Part shown: piece after piece, positions 25,670-34,500 of the stretch | Layout of the letters: each line of letters starts with the position of its first letter | Position numbering within the stretch: the first letter of the stretch is position 1 | NCBI GenBank assembly: GCA_964530625.1 | Contig: CAZHAK010000001.1 | Coordinates: 248,001-312,000 of the forward strand | DNA length: 64,000 nt | Direction of reading: 5' to 3' | Origin: JABWCQ01 sp964530625 | GTDB taxonomy: Bacteria; Electryoneota; RPQS01 | Program-made: the position numbers and the translations under genes | Notes under the pieces: generated by a model | Databases searched by the model: none | What the model was told of the DNA's origin: nothing | What the model saw: only the letters and a program-made list of their open reading frames with translations

Positions 25670-26378
25670 CGGTCGCCCTCCGTTTCCGAATCCGCGTAAT
25701 CGGTTTAGGATTAAACGATTCCAAACTCTTACCCACGATTTTGCGGAATATCTCTTGCTGCTTCGTAATTGGCAGCGTGGCGTCAATGACCGTTAATCCA
25801 TACTCGTTGGCGATGATGTCGTACTCGTCCAATACACGCGATTGAAACAGCCGAAAACTTTCGACAGGGTCATCACTTAAACTCAAGTCCATCCCCGCTT
25901 CGTGAAACTTCAGTTGCCTTCGGCCACTCAAGATGCGCTGCAAGGAGATTTCAATCGGCACGCGGAAGTACAACGCGATGTCCGGCTTGACTGCAAAACC
26001 GTACATATCACGAACCCAATCTCGATCCACACCGCGCACGACATCACGACTGAACGCCGTGTAGATAAATCGGTCCGCGCAGACAATCATTCCCGCCTTC
26101 AGTGGAGGGATGATTAGATGCGCAAGCCTGTCAGCGAAATCCGTCGCATGAAGTATGCTGAACGTCATCGGCGTCAGAAGATTCTTCTTCTTGCCGCGCT
26201 TGATAGCGTTATTCACCAACCGCGAAGAATTCCATTCCGTGAAGAACACACGGCGATCCATACCTTCCAACCAGCGCTGAAGCAATTGCAGTTGCGTAGA
26301 TTTTCCCGAGCCGTCAATCCCTTCGACAATAATGAGTTTGCCGGGAAAGGGATGCGATTTTTCAAATTGTCTGATCAT
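25662..26378 (-). CDS. thymidylate-kinase-like protein with intact P-loop
   Basis: The 238-residue protein has Walker A VEGIDGSGKSTQ at about residues 18-29, TDFADRLAHLIIPPL, and VCADRFIYTAFSRD. A C-terminal basic end (RIRKRRATDV) is unusual. The family phosphorylates dTMP with ATP. However, this copy lies beside a second paralogue and between sixA and ppx, and lacks the usual ADR-x-x-H order of true dTMP kinases, having DFADRL instead. Its true substrate is therefore uncertain. Its start overlaps sixA by four bases. Confidence 0.85.
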   Translation of the reverse strand: MIRQFEKSHPFPGKLIIVEGIDGSGKSTQLQLLQRWLEGMDRRVFFTEWNSSRLVNNAIKRGKKKNLLTPMTFSILHATDFADRLAHLIIPPLKAGMIVCADRFIYTAFSRDVVRGVDRDWVRDMYGFAVKPDIALYFRVPIEISLQRILSGRRQLKFHEAGMDLSLSDDPVESFRLFQSRVLDEYDIIANEYGLTVIDATLPITKQQEIFRKIVGKSLESFNPKPITRIRKRRATDV

Positions 26379-26872
26379 GCAAGATGTCGCAGTTGTTTAG
26401 GAGTGAGAAACCACAGCAGCTCCGCTTTGCCGGGCGTGGGGACACGTGCACACATCAAGGCACAGGTGGCACCTTTCTTGAACGTAATTGAGTAAGGCGC
26501 GGCGCCAAGCAACAACGCGGCCAAGCTGGATATATGTGGCTCATGTCCCACCAGCATGACTGACTTGTGCGAGGCTGCGCGTTCTGTCAATAAGTTAATT
26601 GTCTGATGCGGAGCTGAAGCAGGGGAAAGCTCCGGCCACTCCGCGACTCCATCCCGTGATTGCAGCGCTGCGGCGAGAATTTCAGCCGTCTGCTTGGCGC
26701 GCAAAAGTGTACTCGACGCAATCAGATCAGGCGGATCCAATTGCCGCGCCAATCCGCGCGCGGCTTTTTGCATTCTCTCAATCCCCTCTTCTGTCAACGG
26801 TCTCTCTGCGTCCTTGAATCCCGGAGTCCCTTGTTCCACGGCAATCCCGTGACGAACCAAATAAAGTATCAT
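26375..26872 (-). CDS. sixA: SixA-type histidine phosphatase
   Basis: The protein has 165 residues. The catalytic RHG motif is in LVRHGIAVEQG at the N-terminus, the second motif in SSTLLRAKQTAEIL, and the catalytic His again in MLVGHEPHISSLAALL. SixA dephosphorylates phosphohistidine on signalling or PTS proteins; other members act on small phosphates. It is short and lacks extra domains, as expected. It is followed with a four-base overlap by the first kinase-like gene, and the beta-CASP gene ends 79 bases upstream on the same strand. Confidence 0.9.
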   Translation of the reverse strand: MILYLVRHGIAVEQGTPGFKDAERPLTEEGIERMQKAARGLARQLDPPDLIASSTLLRAKQTAEILAAALQSRDGVAEWPELSPASAPHQTINLLTERAASHKSVMLVGHEPHISSLAALLLGAAPYSITFKKGATCALMCARVPTPGKAELLWFLTPKQLRHLA

Positions 26873-26951
26873 CTAAATCTCACTCATAATTTCCGAACAC
26901 GTGCTTTGGAAAAAATCAATTCACAAACTCGCAAGCAAACCGCAAGGGACG

Positions 26952-28358
26952 CTATAGTTTGAAGCTATCTCCTCGTTGCGGAATTGTCACGTCAAGCGAA
27001 TCCATATTTTGCATCAGGCGTTCTCTTAAGGCAGTTGCCTGATCGTGCTCGCCGTGAACCAAAAAGACCTTTTTGACGCCAACGAGCTTGTCCGTAAAGG
27101 TATGCAACTCCTTTGCATCAGCATGAGCGCTGAACTCATTCAGAATGGTCACCTCAGCGCGCACTTCATACCATTCATTGAAGAGTCTCACCTGCGGATC
27201 GCGCTCAACAAGTCTCCGGCCTAAGGTATGCTCGGCTTGATAACCGATGATCAAGATAATGTTTCTTTCATTGCTGATAGAATTTCGTAAGTGGTGCCGG
27301 ATGCGTCCGCCTTCCATCATGCCTGACGACGCGATGACGACGAATGGCCCCTTCTTGTCGTTCAGTTCCATGGATTCGCGCACGCTTCGCGTATAGCGGA
27401 TTCGCTTGTCAACAAGCGGAACGTCGCCAGGATCTGGAAAGTCTTTCTTCGACTCCCGATCATATTGATCCTTGTGCTTGCGATAGACATCCGTCATATT
27501 GATACCGAGCGGACTATCCACATAAATGGGAATATCAGGAATCGCTTCCGCATCATGCATCCGATGCAGCACGTAGATTAATTCCTGCGTTCGACCGAGC
27601 GCGAAGGCTGGTATAACCACTTTGCCGTTCCGTTCTGTCGCGCGCAGAATTGCTTTCCGAAGATTCTCGTAAGCAATTTCGCGCGGCCTGTGTTCACGAT
27701 TGCCGTAGGTTGATTCCAACAGCAGGACCGGACACTCTTCATCCGAGTACTCAGGATCTTTCAAAAGCGGCGTGTGAAACCTGCCCAGGTCGCCTGAAAA
27801 TGCCAGCCGTTCCGGACCGGATTCTCCATCGAACTCTAAAATCATCCACGCCGATCCTAAAATGTGCCCCGCTTGAAAAAACTTCAGCCGCACACCGGGA
27901 ATAATCGTCTGCCATGTTGAGTTCTTCTGCGCAAACGGCACATCCCGAAAGGCACTCATCGTTTCGGGTACGTCATCACTTTGATAGAGTGGTTCAACCG
28001 GTTCGGCCAATGCGATTTTCTCTTTACGAAGCCAGCGCGTATCATGCTCTTGAATATTTGCGCTGTCTTTCAAAATGAACTCTGCAATATCTCGCGTTGC
28101 CGCCGTAGAAAAAATCGGACCGTGGAATCCGCGATTGACCAACAGCGGCAACAGCCCGCAGTGATCCAGATGCGCGTGCGACAGCACAACCGCGTCCACG
28201 TCCGAGAGCTCTTCAGGCATACCCCAATTCAATTCGAGCGCTTCCTTTCGCCGCCCCTGAAACATGCCGCAATCAAGCAATATTTTTTTTCCGCCTGCTT
28301 CAATCAAATGCTTGGAGCCGGTGACTCCGCCAGCCGCACCATGAAACGTAATTTTCAT
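26952..28358 (-). CDS. beta-CASP metallo-beta-lactamase-fold RNase-like protein
   Basis: The 468-residue protein has the zinc site LSHAHLDHCGLLPLL (about residues 59-73), AGHILGSAWMI, and FSGDLGRF. It also has the beta-CASP part with VDSPLGINMTDVYRKH and the C-terminal motif FSAHADAKEL followed by VFLVHGEHDQA. This is the CPSF73-like branch found in many bacteria, expected to cut RNA. Its ATG overlaps the stop of the nitroreductase as TAATG. There is no signal peptide, so it is cytosolic. Confidence 0.9.
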   Translation of the reverse strand: MKITFHGAAGGVTGSKHLIEAGGKKILLDCGMFQGRRKEALELNWGMPEELSDVDAVVLSHAHLDHCGLLPLLVNRGFHGPIFSTAATRDIAEFILKDSANIQEHDTRWLRKEKIALAEPVEPLYQSDDVPETMSAFRDVPFAQKNSTWQTIIPGVRLKFFQAGHILGSAWMILEFDGESGPERLAFSGDLGRFHTPLLKDPEYSDEECPVLLLESTYGNREHRPREIAYENLRKAILRATERNGKVVIPAFALGRTQELIYVLHRMHDAEAIPDIPIYVDSPLGINMTDVYRKHKDQYDRESKKDFPDPGDVPLVDKRIRYTRSVRESMELNDKKGPFVVIASSGMMEGGRIRHHLRNSISNERNIILIIGYQAEHTLGRRLVERDPQVRLFNEWYEVRAEVTILNEFSAHADAKELHTFTDKLVGVKKVFLVHGEHDQATALRERLMQNMDSLDVTIPQRGDSFKL

Positions 28359-29041
28359 TACTCTTTCTTTCCTTCCACAAAGTGTGCAATCTCGCTCAGA
28401 GGTTTGCGCGATATATCGGGCACCGTTGCGGTGTTCGCAGGATAACCCGTGACGAGAAGCACAAATGGCCTCTCCTCATTCGGTCTCTCTAAAATCTCAT
28501 TCAAAAAACTCATCGGACTCGGAGTATGCGTCAGCGTCGCAAGTCCCGCGTTGTGCAAAGCCGTAATCAAAATTCCGGTCGCGAGCCCCACGGATTCGGT
28601 GACATAATAATGCCGTTGTTGCTTGCCCTGATCTGTTTGTGTAAACTTGCGCGCGAACACCGCAATCAAATATGGCGCTGTTTCGAGATAGGGCTTCTCG
28701 GCATTCGTGCCCAAGTGCGAGATGGCAGTAAGCCACTCGTCACCCGCGCGTCCGGAATAGAACTCCCGCTCTTCAGCTTCCGCAGCTGCGCGAATTTTCT
28801 GCTTGGTCGCAGAATCGGAAATCGCCACGAAGTACCACGGCTGCAAGTTCGCACCGCTCGGTGCCGTTCCCGCTGCCATCAAGCAGGCTTCAATGACTTC
28901 TTTTGGAACAGTCCGGCTGTCAAAGTCGCGCACCGTCCGGCGGCGATTCACCAAGTCATAAAACTCGCGAGCGCGCCTGAGCATCTCGTCTGGAGAATAT
29001 TCGACAAAACCCGGCAAAGGAATATGCGTATCAATACTCAT
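28358..29041 (-). CDS. nitroreductase-family flavoprotein
   Basis: The 227-residue protein has the FMN-binding RRTVRDFDSRTVP (about residues 33-45), APSGANLQPWYFV and the conserved VGLATGILITALHNAGL helix. The arrangement resembles the iodotyrosine-dehalogenase/BluB-like side of the family, which includes reductases of halogenated or nitro compounds. Its substrate is unknown. No strong ribosome site precedes ATG 29041. It is first in the minus-strand run that ends with ppx. Confidence 0.85.
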   Translation of the reverse strand: MSIDTHIPLPGFVEYSPDEMLRRAREFYDLVNRRRTVRDFDSRTVPKEVIEACLMAAGTAPSGANLQPWYFVAISDSATKQKIRAAAEAEEREFYSGRAGDEWLTAISHLGTNAEKPYLETAPYLIAVFARKFTQTDQGKQQRHYYVTESVGLATGILITALHNAGLATLTHTPSPMSFLNEILERPNEERPFVLLVTGYPANTATVPDISRKPLSEIAHFVEGKKE

Positions 29042-29292
29042 ATAAATAAGATAGGCAAAGAAAACGCGCCCTTCAAGCAGGACTTCGACGACACTCCAGT
29101 ACTACACATACATATGTAGGTAACGTGGAACCCAAGCCCTATCGCAACGTGTAACAGCCAGCAAAAACGATTTGAATAGATCAACTTAGAAAGACCTAAG
29201 ATAAGTATTTACAAGATATAACGCGATTGAAAAATAGCGACCCTGTGTAAAGAAAGCAGCACTCCCCTGATATCCTCACGTCATGCCTCGCG

Positions 29293-29877
29293 CACGATAC
29301 CTTCGGCGAGAAAACCAGGCGACTTAGGTTTAGAAAAAGCATGGGGTTTGTGAAATTGGGGAGGCACACAAGCCTTTCAGCCGCGATACTCTCCAAGCTC
29401 GAGCACAATTATGTGGTACAGACTCTTCAAACACTCTCCAGAATCGCACTGGCTTTTTCCGTAGGCCCGGATCATTTTTCGCGGTCCCTCAGAGCACCAA
29501 ACAGTGGCCGTGACTCGCACTGCCAAAAGAATGGATATTGACGAGACTCTGGACACCAAGGAAGTCCTCTACAGTCTTCAGTGCTTGGACTATACTGCCA
29601 CCGGACGCAAATCGAGCGTGTCTCTCTCGACCTGCCGGGAAAGCAGTATTGAGAACGTGCCGCAGCACGCCCACGAGGGTCACGAATTTGTATAGGTGCT
29701 GGCGGGAAAACTCGGCTTGAAAGTTGAGCATGATAAGCAATTCTGAAAGAGGCGGCCGGATATTTCAATGGCCACCTGCTACATGGATGCAGCAAAATTG
29801 GCGCAGCCGAGTGTAAAGCCATCGTCGTCTCCGTGCTAAGACGCTACCCACACCAAGAACACAGAGCATATTATTGA
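29293..29877 (+). pseudogene. decayed XRE-type regulator with cupin domain
   Basis: Reading across three frames rebuilds a typical HTH_3 plus cupin regulator of about 190 residues. Frame 1 (from 29299) gives RLRFRKSMGFVKLGRHTSLS and AAILSKLE..TLQTLSRIALAFSV. A frameshift near 29475 leads to VAVTRTAKRM, SLQCLDYTATGRKSS and PQHAHEGHEFV. A TAG at about 29693 replaces the expected Tyr, then VLAGKLGLKVEHD. A second frameshift near 29740 leads to LKEAAGYFNGHLLHGCSKIG and AAECKAIVVSV, ending at a TGA at 29875-29877. The order matches known XRE-cupin proteins, so this is a dead gene and not chance. Confidence 0.8.
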
Positions 29878-30015
29878 AAGGGCAACACTTTTCATAGACT
29901 CGATGCGAATACATCAAGCCTTGCAAAAGTGCGCTTACTTTCGTAAATTTCGGACTGAAGAGCCGACATTTTTCATTCGGACTCGCAAGGGCAAATCACT
30001 TAGGAAAAGCAGGAC

Positions 30016-31485
30016 ATGACGGCTCCAACGATTTATAGAATTACACCACAAACAAACATCGGCCAACTAATAGAAGCATTTCCCTTTCTCATTGAAGAGT
30101 TGGGTCACTTCAATCCGCATTATCGCGCACTGCAGGATCCGCAGATGCGGCAAATGATGGCAAGTCAGGCCACACTTGAAATGGCCGCGATGCGTGGAGG
30201 CGTGACCATTGATGCAATGATACAATTTGTCGCCGGAGCCGTGCAGCGGCACACCAGCCTTACCTTGATAGTTGATAGCTCCGTTTCGCAAGGCGTTAGC
30301 CCGGTGCGGCTGGAAGCCTTTCGCAAAATCATGGTGAAGCTGCATGGAGGCGGCACTCTTGAAGAAGCACAGCGCGACTTTGCCGACGTCGTGCGCCAAT
30401 CCTCGCCAGGTGAAATCGCCGAAATGGAGCAGCACCTGATTCGTGAAGGGATTCCCGTCTCAGATATTAAGCAAATGTGTGACGTGCATCTGCAAGTCGT
30501 AAATCCTTCGCTGACCAAAACACCGATCGGCGCTCCCGCCGGTCATCCTGTGCACACGTTTGTTTCGGAAAACAGATTGCTTGAGTTGGTCGTGTCGCAT
30601 TTGCGCGCGATACTCACAGCCACAAACAATGCGCCGTTGCCCAAAGAGCATCCGGAAGCTTGGAAAGAGCTGACTACTTATCTCGAGAAACTTGGCGAGA
30701 TTGACAAACACTATTTGCGCAAAGAGCATCAACTCTTTTCGCATCTTGAGCGCTATGGTTTCACCGGCCCGTCTACGGTGATGTGGGCCATTCACGACGA
30801 CATACGCGCACATCTGAAAGCTGTACGCGCCGCCTGTGCCGAGCAGGATGTGGACTTTGTTGCGGCCAACCTTCCTTCGCTGTTAGATGCGGTTACGGGA
30901 ATGATTCAAAAAGAAGAATCCATCCTGCTACCGACCGCCTTGAAGCTTTTGAAGGAAGAGGATTGGATCGCGATCAAGAAGAGCGAGCACGAAATCGGCT
31001 ACATGGAGGCCTTCAGTCCCGGCGCGGAGTGGGAACATTCAGGTGCGCAAAAAAATACAACGCCATCGAGCTCTGATGGGCTGTTGGAGATGAACGTTGG
31101 CGCGTTATCCCTTGAGCAAGTAAATCTTATTCTGACGCACTTGCCGGTTGAATTGTCGTTTGTGGATGAAAATGACATGGTGCGTTTCTATTCCAATCAA
31201 CCGCACAAAATTTTTGCTCGCACACCTGATGCCATTGGCCGCAAGGTTCAAAATTGTCATCCGCCTACAAGCGTGCACTTAGTCAATCAGATTCTCGCGG
31301 ACTTTCGCGCCGGCAAAAACAACGTTGCCGAGTTCTGGATTCCCTTCGGCGAAATGTTTGTGCACATCCGCTACTTCGCCATCCGCGACGCGAAGGGAGC
31401 CTATCGAGGTTCGCTGGAAGTCGTGCAAGACGTCAAAGCCATCCGTGAATTGAAAGGCGAACGCCGGCTGCTCGACACGAAATAG
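30016..31485 (+). CDS. DUF1858-DUF438-hemerythrin-PAS protein
   Basis: The 489-residue protein is a chain of known parts: an N-terminal DUF1858-like region (ITPQTNIGQLIEAFPFLIEEL), a DUF438-like region (about 80-170, with LHGGGTLEEAQRDF), a hemerythrin-like four-helix part (about 180-310, with KHYLRKEHQLFSHLE and AIHDDIRAHL), and a PAS_10-like domain (about 370-485). The His/Glu pattern suggests a di-iron site that would bind oxygen or NO, with the PAS part as second sensor. No kinase or DNA-binding domain is attached, so the output is unknown. ATG 30016 follows AGGA. A terminator follows the stop by 25 bases. Confidence 0.88.
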   Translation: MTAPTIYRITPQTNIGQLIEAFPFLIEELGHFNPHYRALQDPQMRQMMASQATLEMAAMRGGVTIDAMIQFVAGAVQRHTSLTLIVDSSVSQGVSPVRLEAFRKIMVKLHGGGTLEEAQRDFADVVRQSSPGEIAEMEQHLIREGIPVSDIKQMCDVHLQVVNPSLTKTPIGAPAGHPVHTFVSENRLLELVVSHLRAILTATNNAPLPKEHPEAWKELTTYLEKLGEIDKHYLRKEHQLFSHLERYGFTGPSTVMWAIHDDIRAHLKAVRAACAEQDVDFVAANLPSLLDAVTGMIQKEESILLPTALKLLKEEDWIAIKKSEHEIGYMEAFSPGAEWEHSGAQKNTTPSSSDGLLEMNVGALSLEQVNLILTHLPVELSFVDENDMVRFYSNQPHKIFARTPDAIGRKVQNCHPPTSVHLVNQILADFRAGKNNVAEFWIPFGEMFVHIRYFAIRDAKGAYRGSLEVVQDVKAIRELKGERRLLDTK

Positions 31486-31510
31486 ACGTCAGTCATTGTC
31501 AAAATAGAGG

Positions 31511-31538
31511 CGGCCCGCATTTCTGCAGGCCGTTTTTT
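31511..31538 (+). terminator. Rho-independent terminator of the hemerythrin-PAS gene
   Basis: CGGCCCGCA (31511-31519) pairs with TGCAGGCCG (31524-31532) with one mismatch, then TTTTTT. The opposite-strand gene ends 18 bases later and may use the same stem. Confidence 0.8.
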
Positions 31539-31555
31539 GTGTTCTCTACTCTCGT

Positions 31556-34500
31556 CTATGCGAGCTTCTTGTTCGACGCGCGTTGCCGAACCGTGCTCTT
31601 CTTGACAACGGATTCAGTCAGATAAACTGCAAGCTTCTCCGCTGTGCGCTTCCAGTTATATCTTCCGGCTTCAGCCTTTGCCTTACGCGACCACATCTGC
31701 CGCACCTCCGGCTCAAGCAGGAGCTGCTTGGCCGCAGCCGCCAAATCTTCCGGACTCTCCGCGCGAACATAAATCGCCGCGTCGCCACAGGTCTCTTCTT
31801 GTGCGGCCTGCTTTGCGACGATAACCGGCGTCCCGAGGGTCATCGCGTTCATAAGTGACAACGACAATCCTTCAAGCAAACTCGGATTCAACAGTGCAAC
31901 CGCATCGAGATACAGTTTAGCCATATCCGCGTCACTTAAACTCGTCGGCATGACCAACAGATCCAGATCAATCCCGTCCCGCTCAACCGCTATGCGCAGT
32001 TGCTCAATCGCTTTTTCATTTAGATTGCAAGCCAACACGAGCTTGATCTTCGGCTCAACGGTCTGCTTAATCTCTTGCACTGCCTGCAACACAACACGCA
32101 GATTCTTCACAGGCGAAAGCTCTCCCGTATGCAGGAAAAACGGAGTCTTTGCATTAGCAAGCTTCTTTAACTCAGGATTCTCATAGCTTGCTCCGGCAAA
32201 TTCCTTTGCTAGTGTTGGGCCGCCGTGAATCGTCCGCATGCGGGCAAGCTGCATTCCGAGTCGAATCTGCATTTCCTGAACCGTTGCTTGCGTCGTGCAG
32301 AAGAACAGATCACAGTGAACTTTTAGCGCGTTCAAGGCATGCAAGTATCGTTCGCGCAGCATCGGATTATGCGTCAGATAAAACTGGGGATATGTCAACG
32401 GAATCAAATCATTCATGACACACGCGACCGTCAATCCGGCCTCCTTCGCCACACGAATGGAGTCTGTAGTCTCGTCACTCAATGGATTCGGAAGGAACAG
32501 CGCTTGCGCTCCCGAAATCGACAAATCCTTCCATCCGATGACTGAATAGCTGTTCGCCACACCTGCCGCGGTCAATCTCTTCTTCAGCGACTCAGTGTTC
32601 GCAGCCGCCAACTGTATCGTCCACTCAGGACGAACTTCGCGCAAATTGTTCAGCAGTTCAACAAAATATTGAGCCGTATCCGTTGCGAGCAGCGCATCAT
32701 CTGTCAGCATGTCCGCATCAAAGGCAACCGTGATGCTCGGGCCCGGCGTCACTTCAAAGTGCGGCAGTGTCTGCGCGCGCGCCGTCACACGAATGTTAGG
32801 CCGCTTCGCTTCGCTGTTGATGTCGATTAAGTAGAAGTCTAATTCATTTGAGCAATCCAATTCGTAATCCTGCGCGCCAGCTTCAGTGAGCCACGCGTCA
32901 ACCAACTGCCGGGTAACGAGCCAGCGATGTTCAATGTTATGTACCAAATCGGGATTATAGTTTGGCTTGTCCACGTTTGGGATTGTTACCAGCACGCGCT
33001 TGCCGACGCGCATACATTCACGCAGAGCAACCACCGCCTGTTCCCACTCGATGTGCTCGAAAATCTCCGGCGACATCACGGTATCGAACTCTTTGTCTGC
33101 ATAGGGCAAACCCGTCACGACATTCCCGTAACGAAATTTCACCGACGGCCTCAATGCACTTGCGACGTCAAGCCGCTCGCGATAAATGTCAACGGCTTCG
33201 TGACCTTTGCAAAAATCTACGACATAGCCATTAGCCGGGCCGATCTCGAGAATCCGGCCCGTTGCTTTGCTCGCTAACCATCTCACGCGTTCGCGTTGCA
33301 ATGGTTCGGTATATATTTCGTCGGGATGAGTGGCGTAGAATTTCAACAAATCCGTCGTGCAAGCCGGATCGTGCGTAATAACCTGTTCGTAAGCCGCAAG
33401 GTTGTGCCGCGCGAAATTCTCCCAGTTGTTTTGTCCCGCGTAGTCAATCAACTCGTTGCGAAGACTGCGCGCAAGAAACGGATTCGTCAGCGCGCGGCGA
33501 AGCGCATGCGGAAGATCAAACTGCTCTGTCGTGCGGAGCGTCACGGGCGAGTTCAGATCAAGCGCAGGCGCATTGCTGGTTACAACCGGACGTCCTGTCG
33601 CCAAGGCACGCGTCAAACATGCCGAACCTTCATAGCGCGAACTTTGATAGTTCAACACGATCACGTCGCACGCTTGCAGCGTCACGGTCAATTCGTCTTC
33701 GGGAATAAAATCAGCCAGAAAGCGAATCTTATCCATCAGATTCAGCTCGGTCACCCGATTCATGCAGTTGAGTAAGTATTGCGTTCCCTCCTCACTGCTC
33801 GGATGCGGCGCGCCGATCACCAGCAGTTTTACGTCAGTCGTCTGCAACAGCTGCGGCATGGCATTTATGAGTTCCAGTACACCCTTATGCGGATCCATCA
33901 TGCCAAATGTTGCAATGACCTTCTGCGACGAATCCCAATCAAGCGCAAGTTTTGCTTCGGCTAAATCGGTAAACCGCAAGTCCGAAATCGGCAATGGCAG
34001 ACAATTCACGCGCTCAGGAGGCGCGCCCAATGCGACCAGCTCAACGATGTTCTGCGGATGATGCACCCAACACGTGTCGCTGAATCTCGCGACAGTTGCC
34101 AATGCGGTGTCGCGCGTTTCGGTCGAATGAAAGGTCGTGACAATGCGAATGCCAAGCTCGCGAGCATGCCGAATCACATTCAGAAGCCAGCCGTCTAAAG
34201 AGAACATCCCGCCGTGATTGACGTGCAGAACTTCAATTTTGTGCTTAATCAGAAGCGGCAGAATCTCTTTACCGCCTTCCGGCTCGCGAGTCCAACACCG
34301 TACGACGTTTGGCAAGTCAGAGGCGGTAAGGTCGGTCGTCTTCTCTGCCAAAATCAATACGGTCTCACCTTGGTTGGTGAGAGATTCACACAGTTGCTCG
34401 GCATAAATGGCCAATCCGCAACGCTGATTATACGTTGTGAGCAAGGCGACACGGACGTCTTTCAAATCAGTCATCGGACTTTCCTTTTTGTCCAGCGGTA

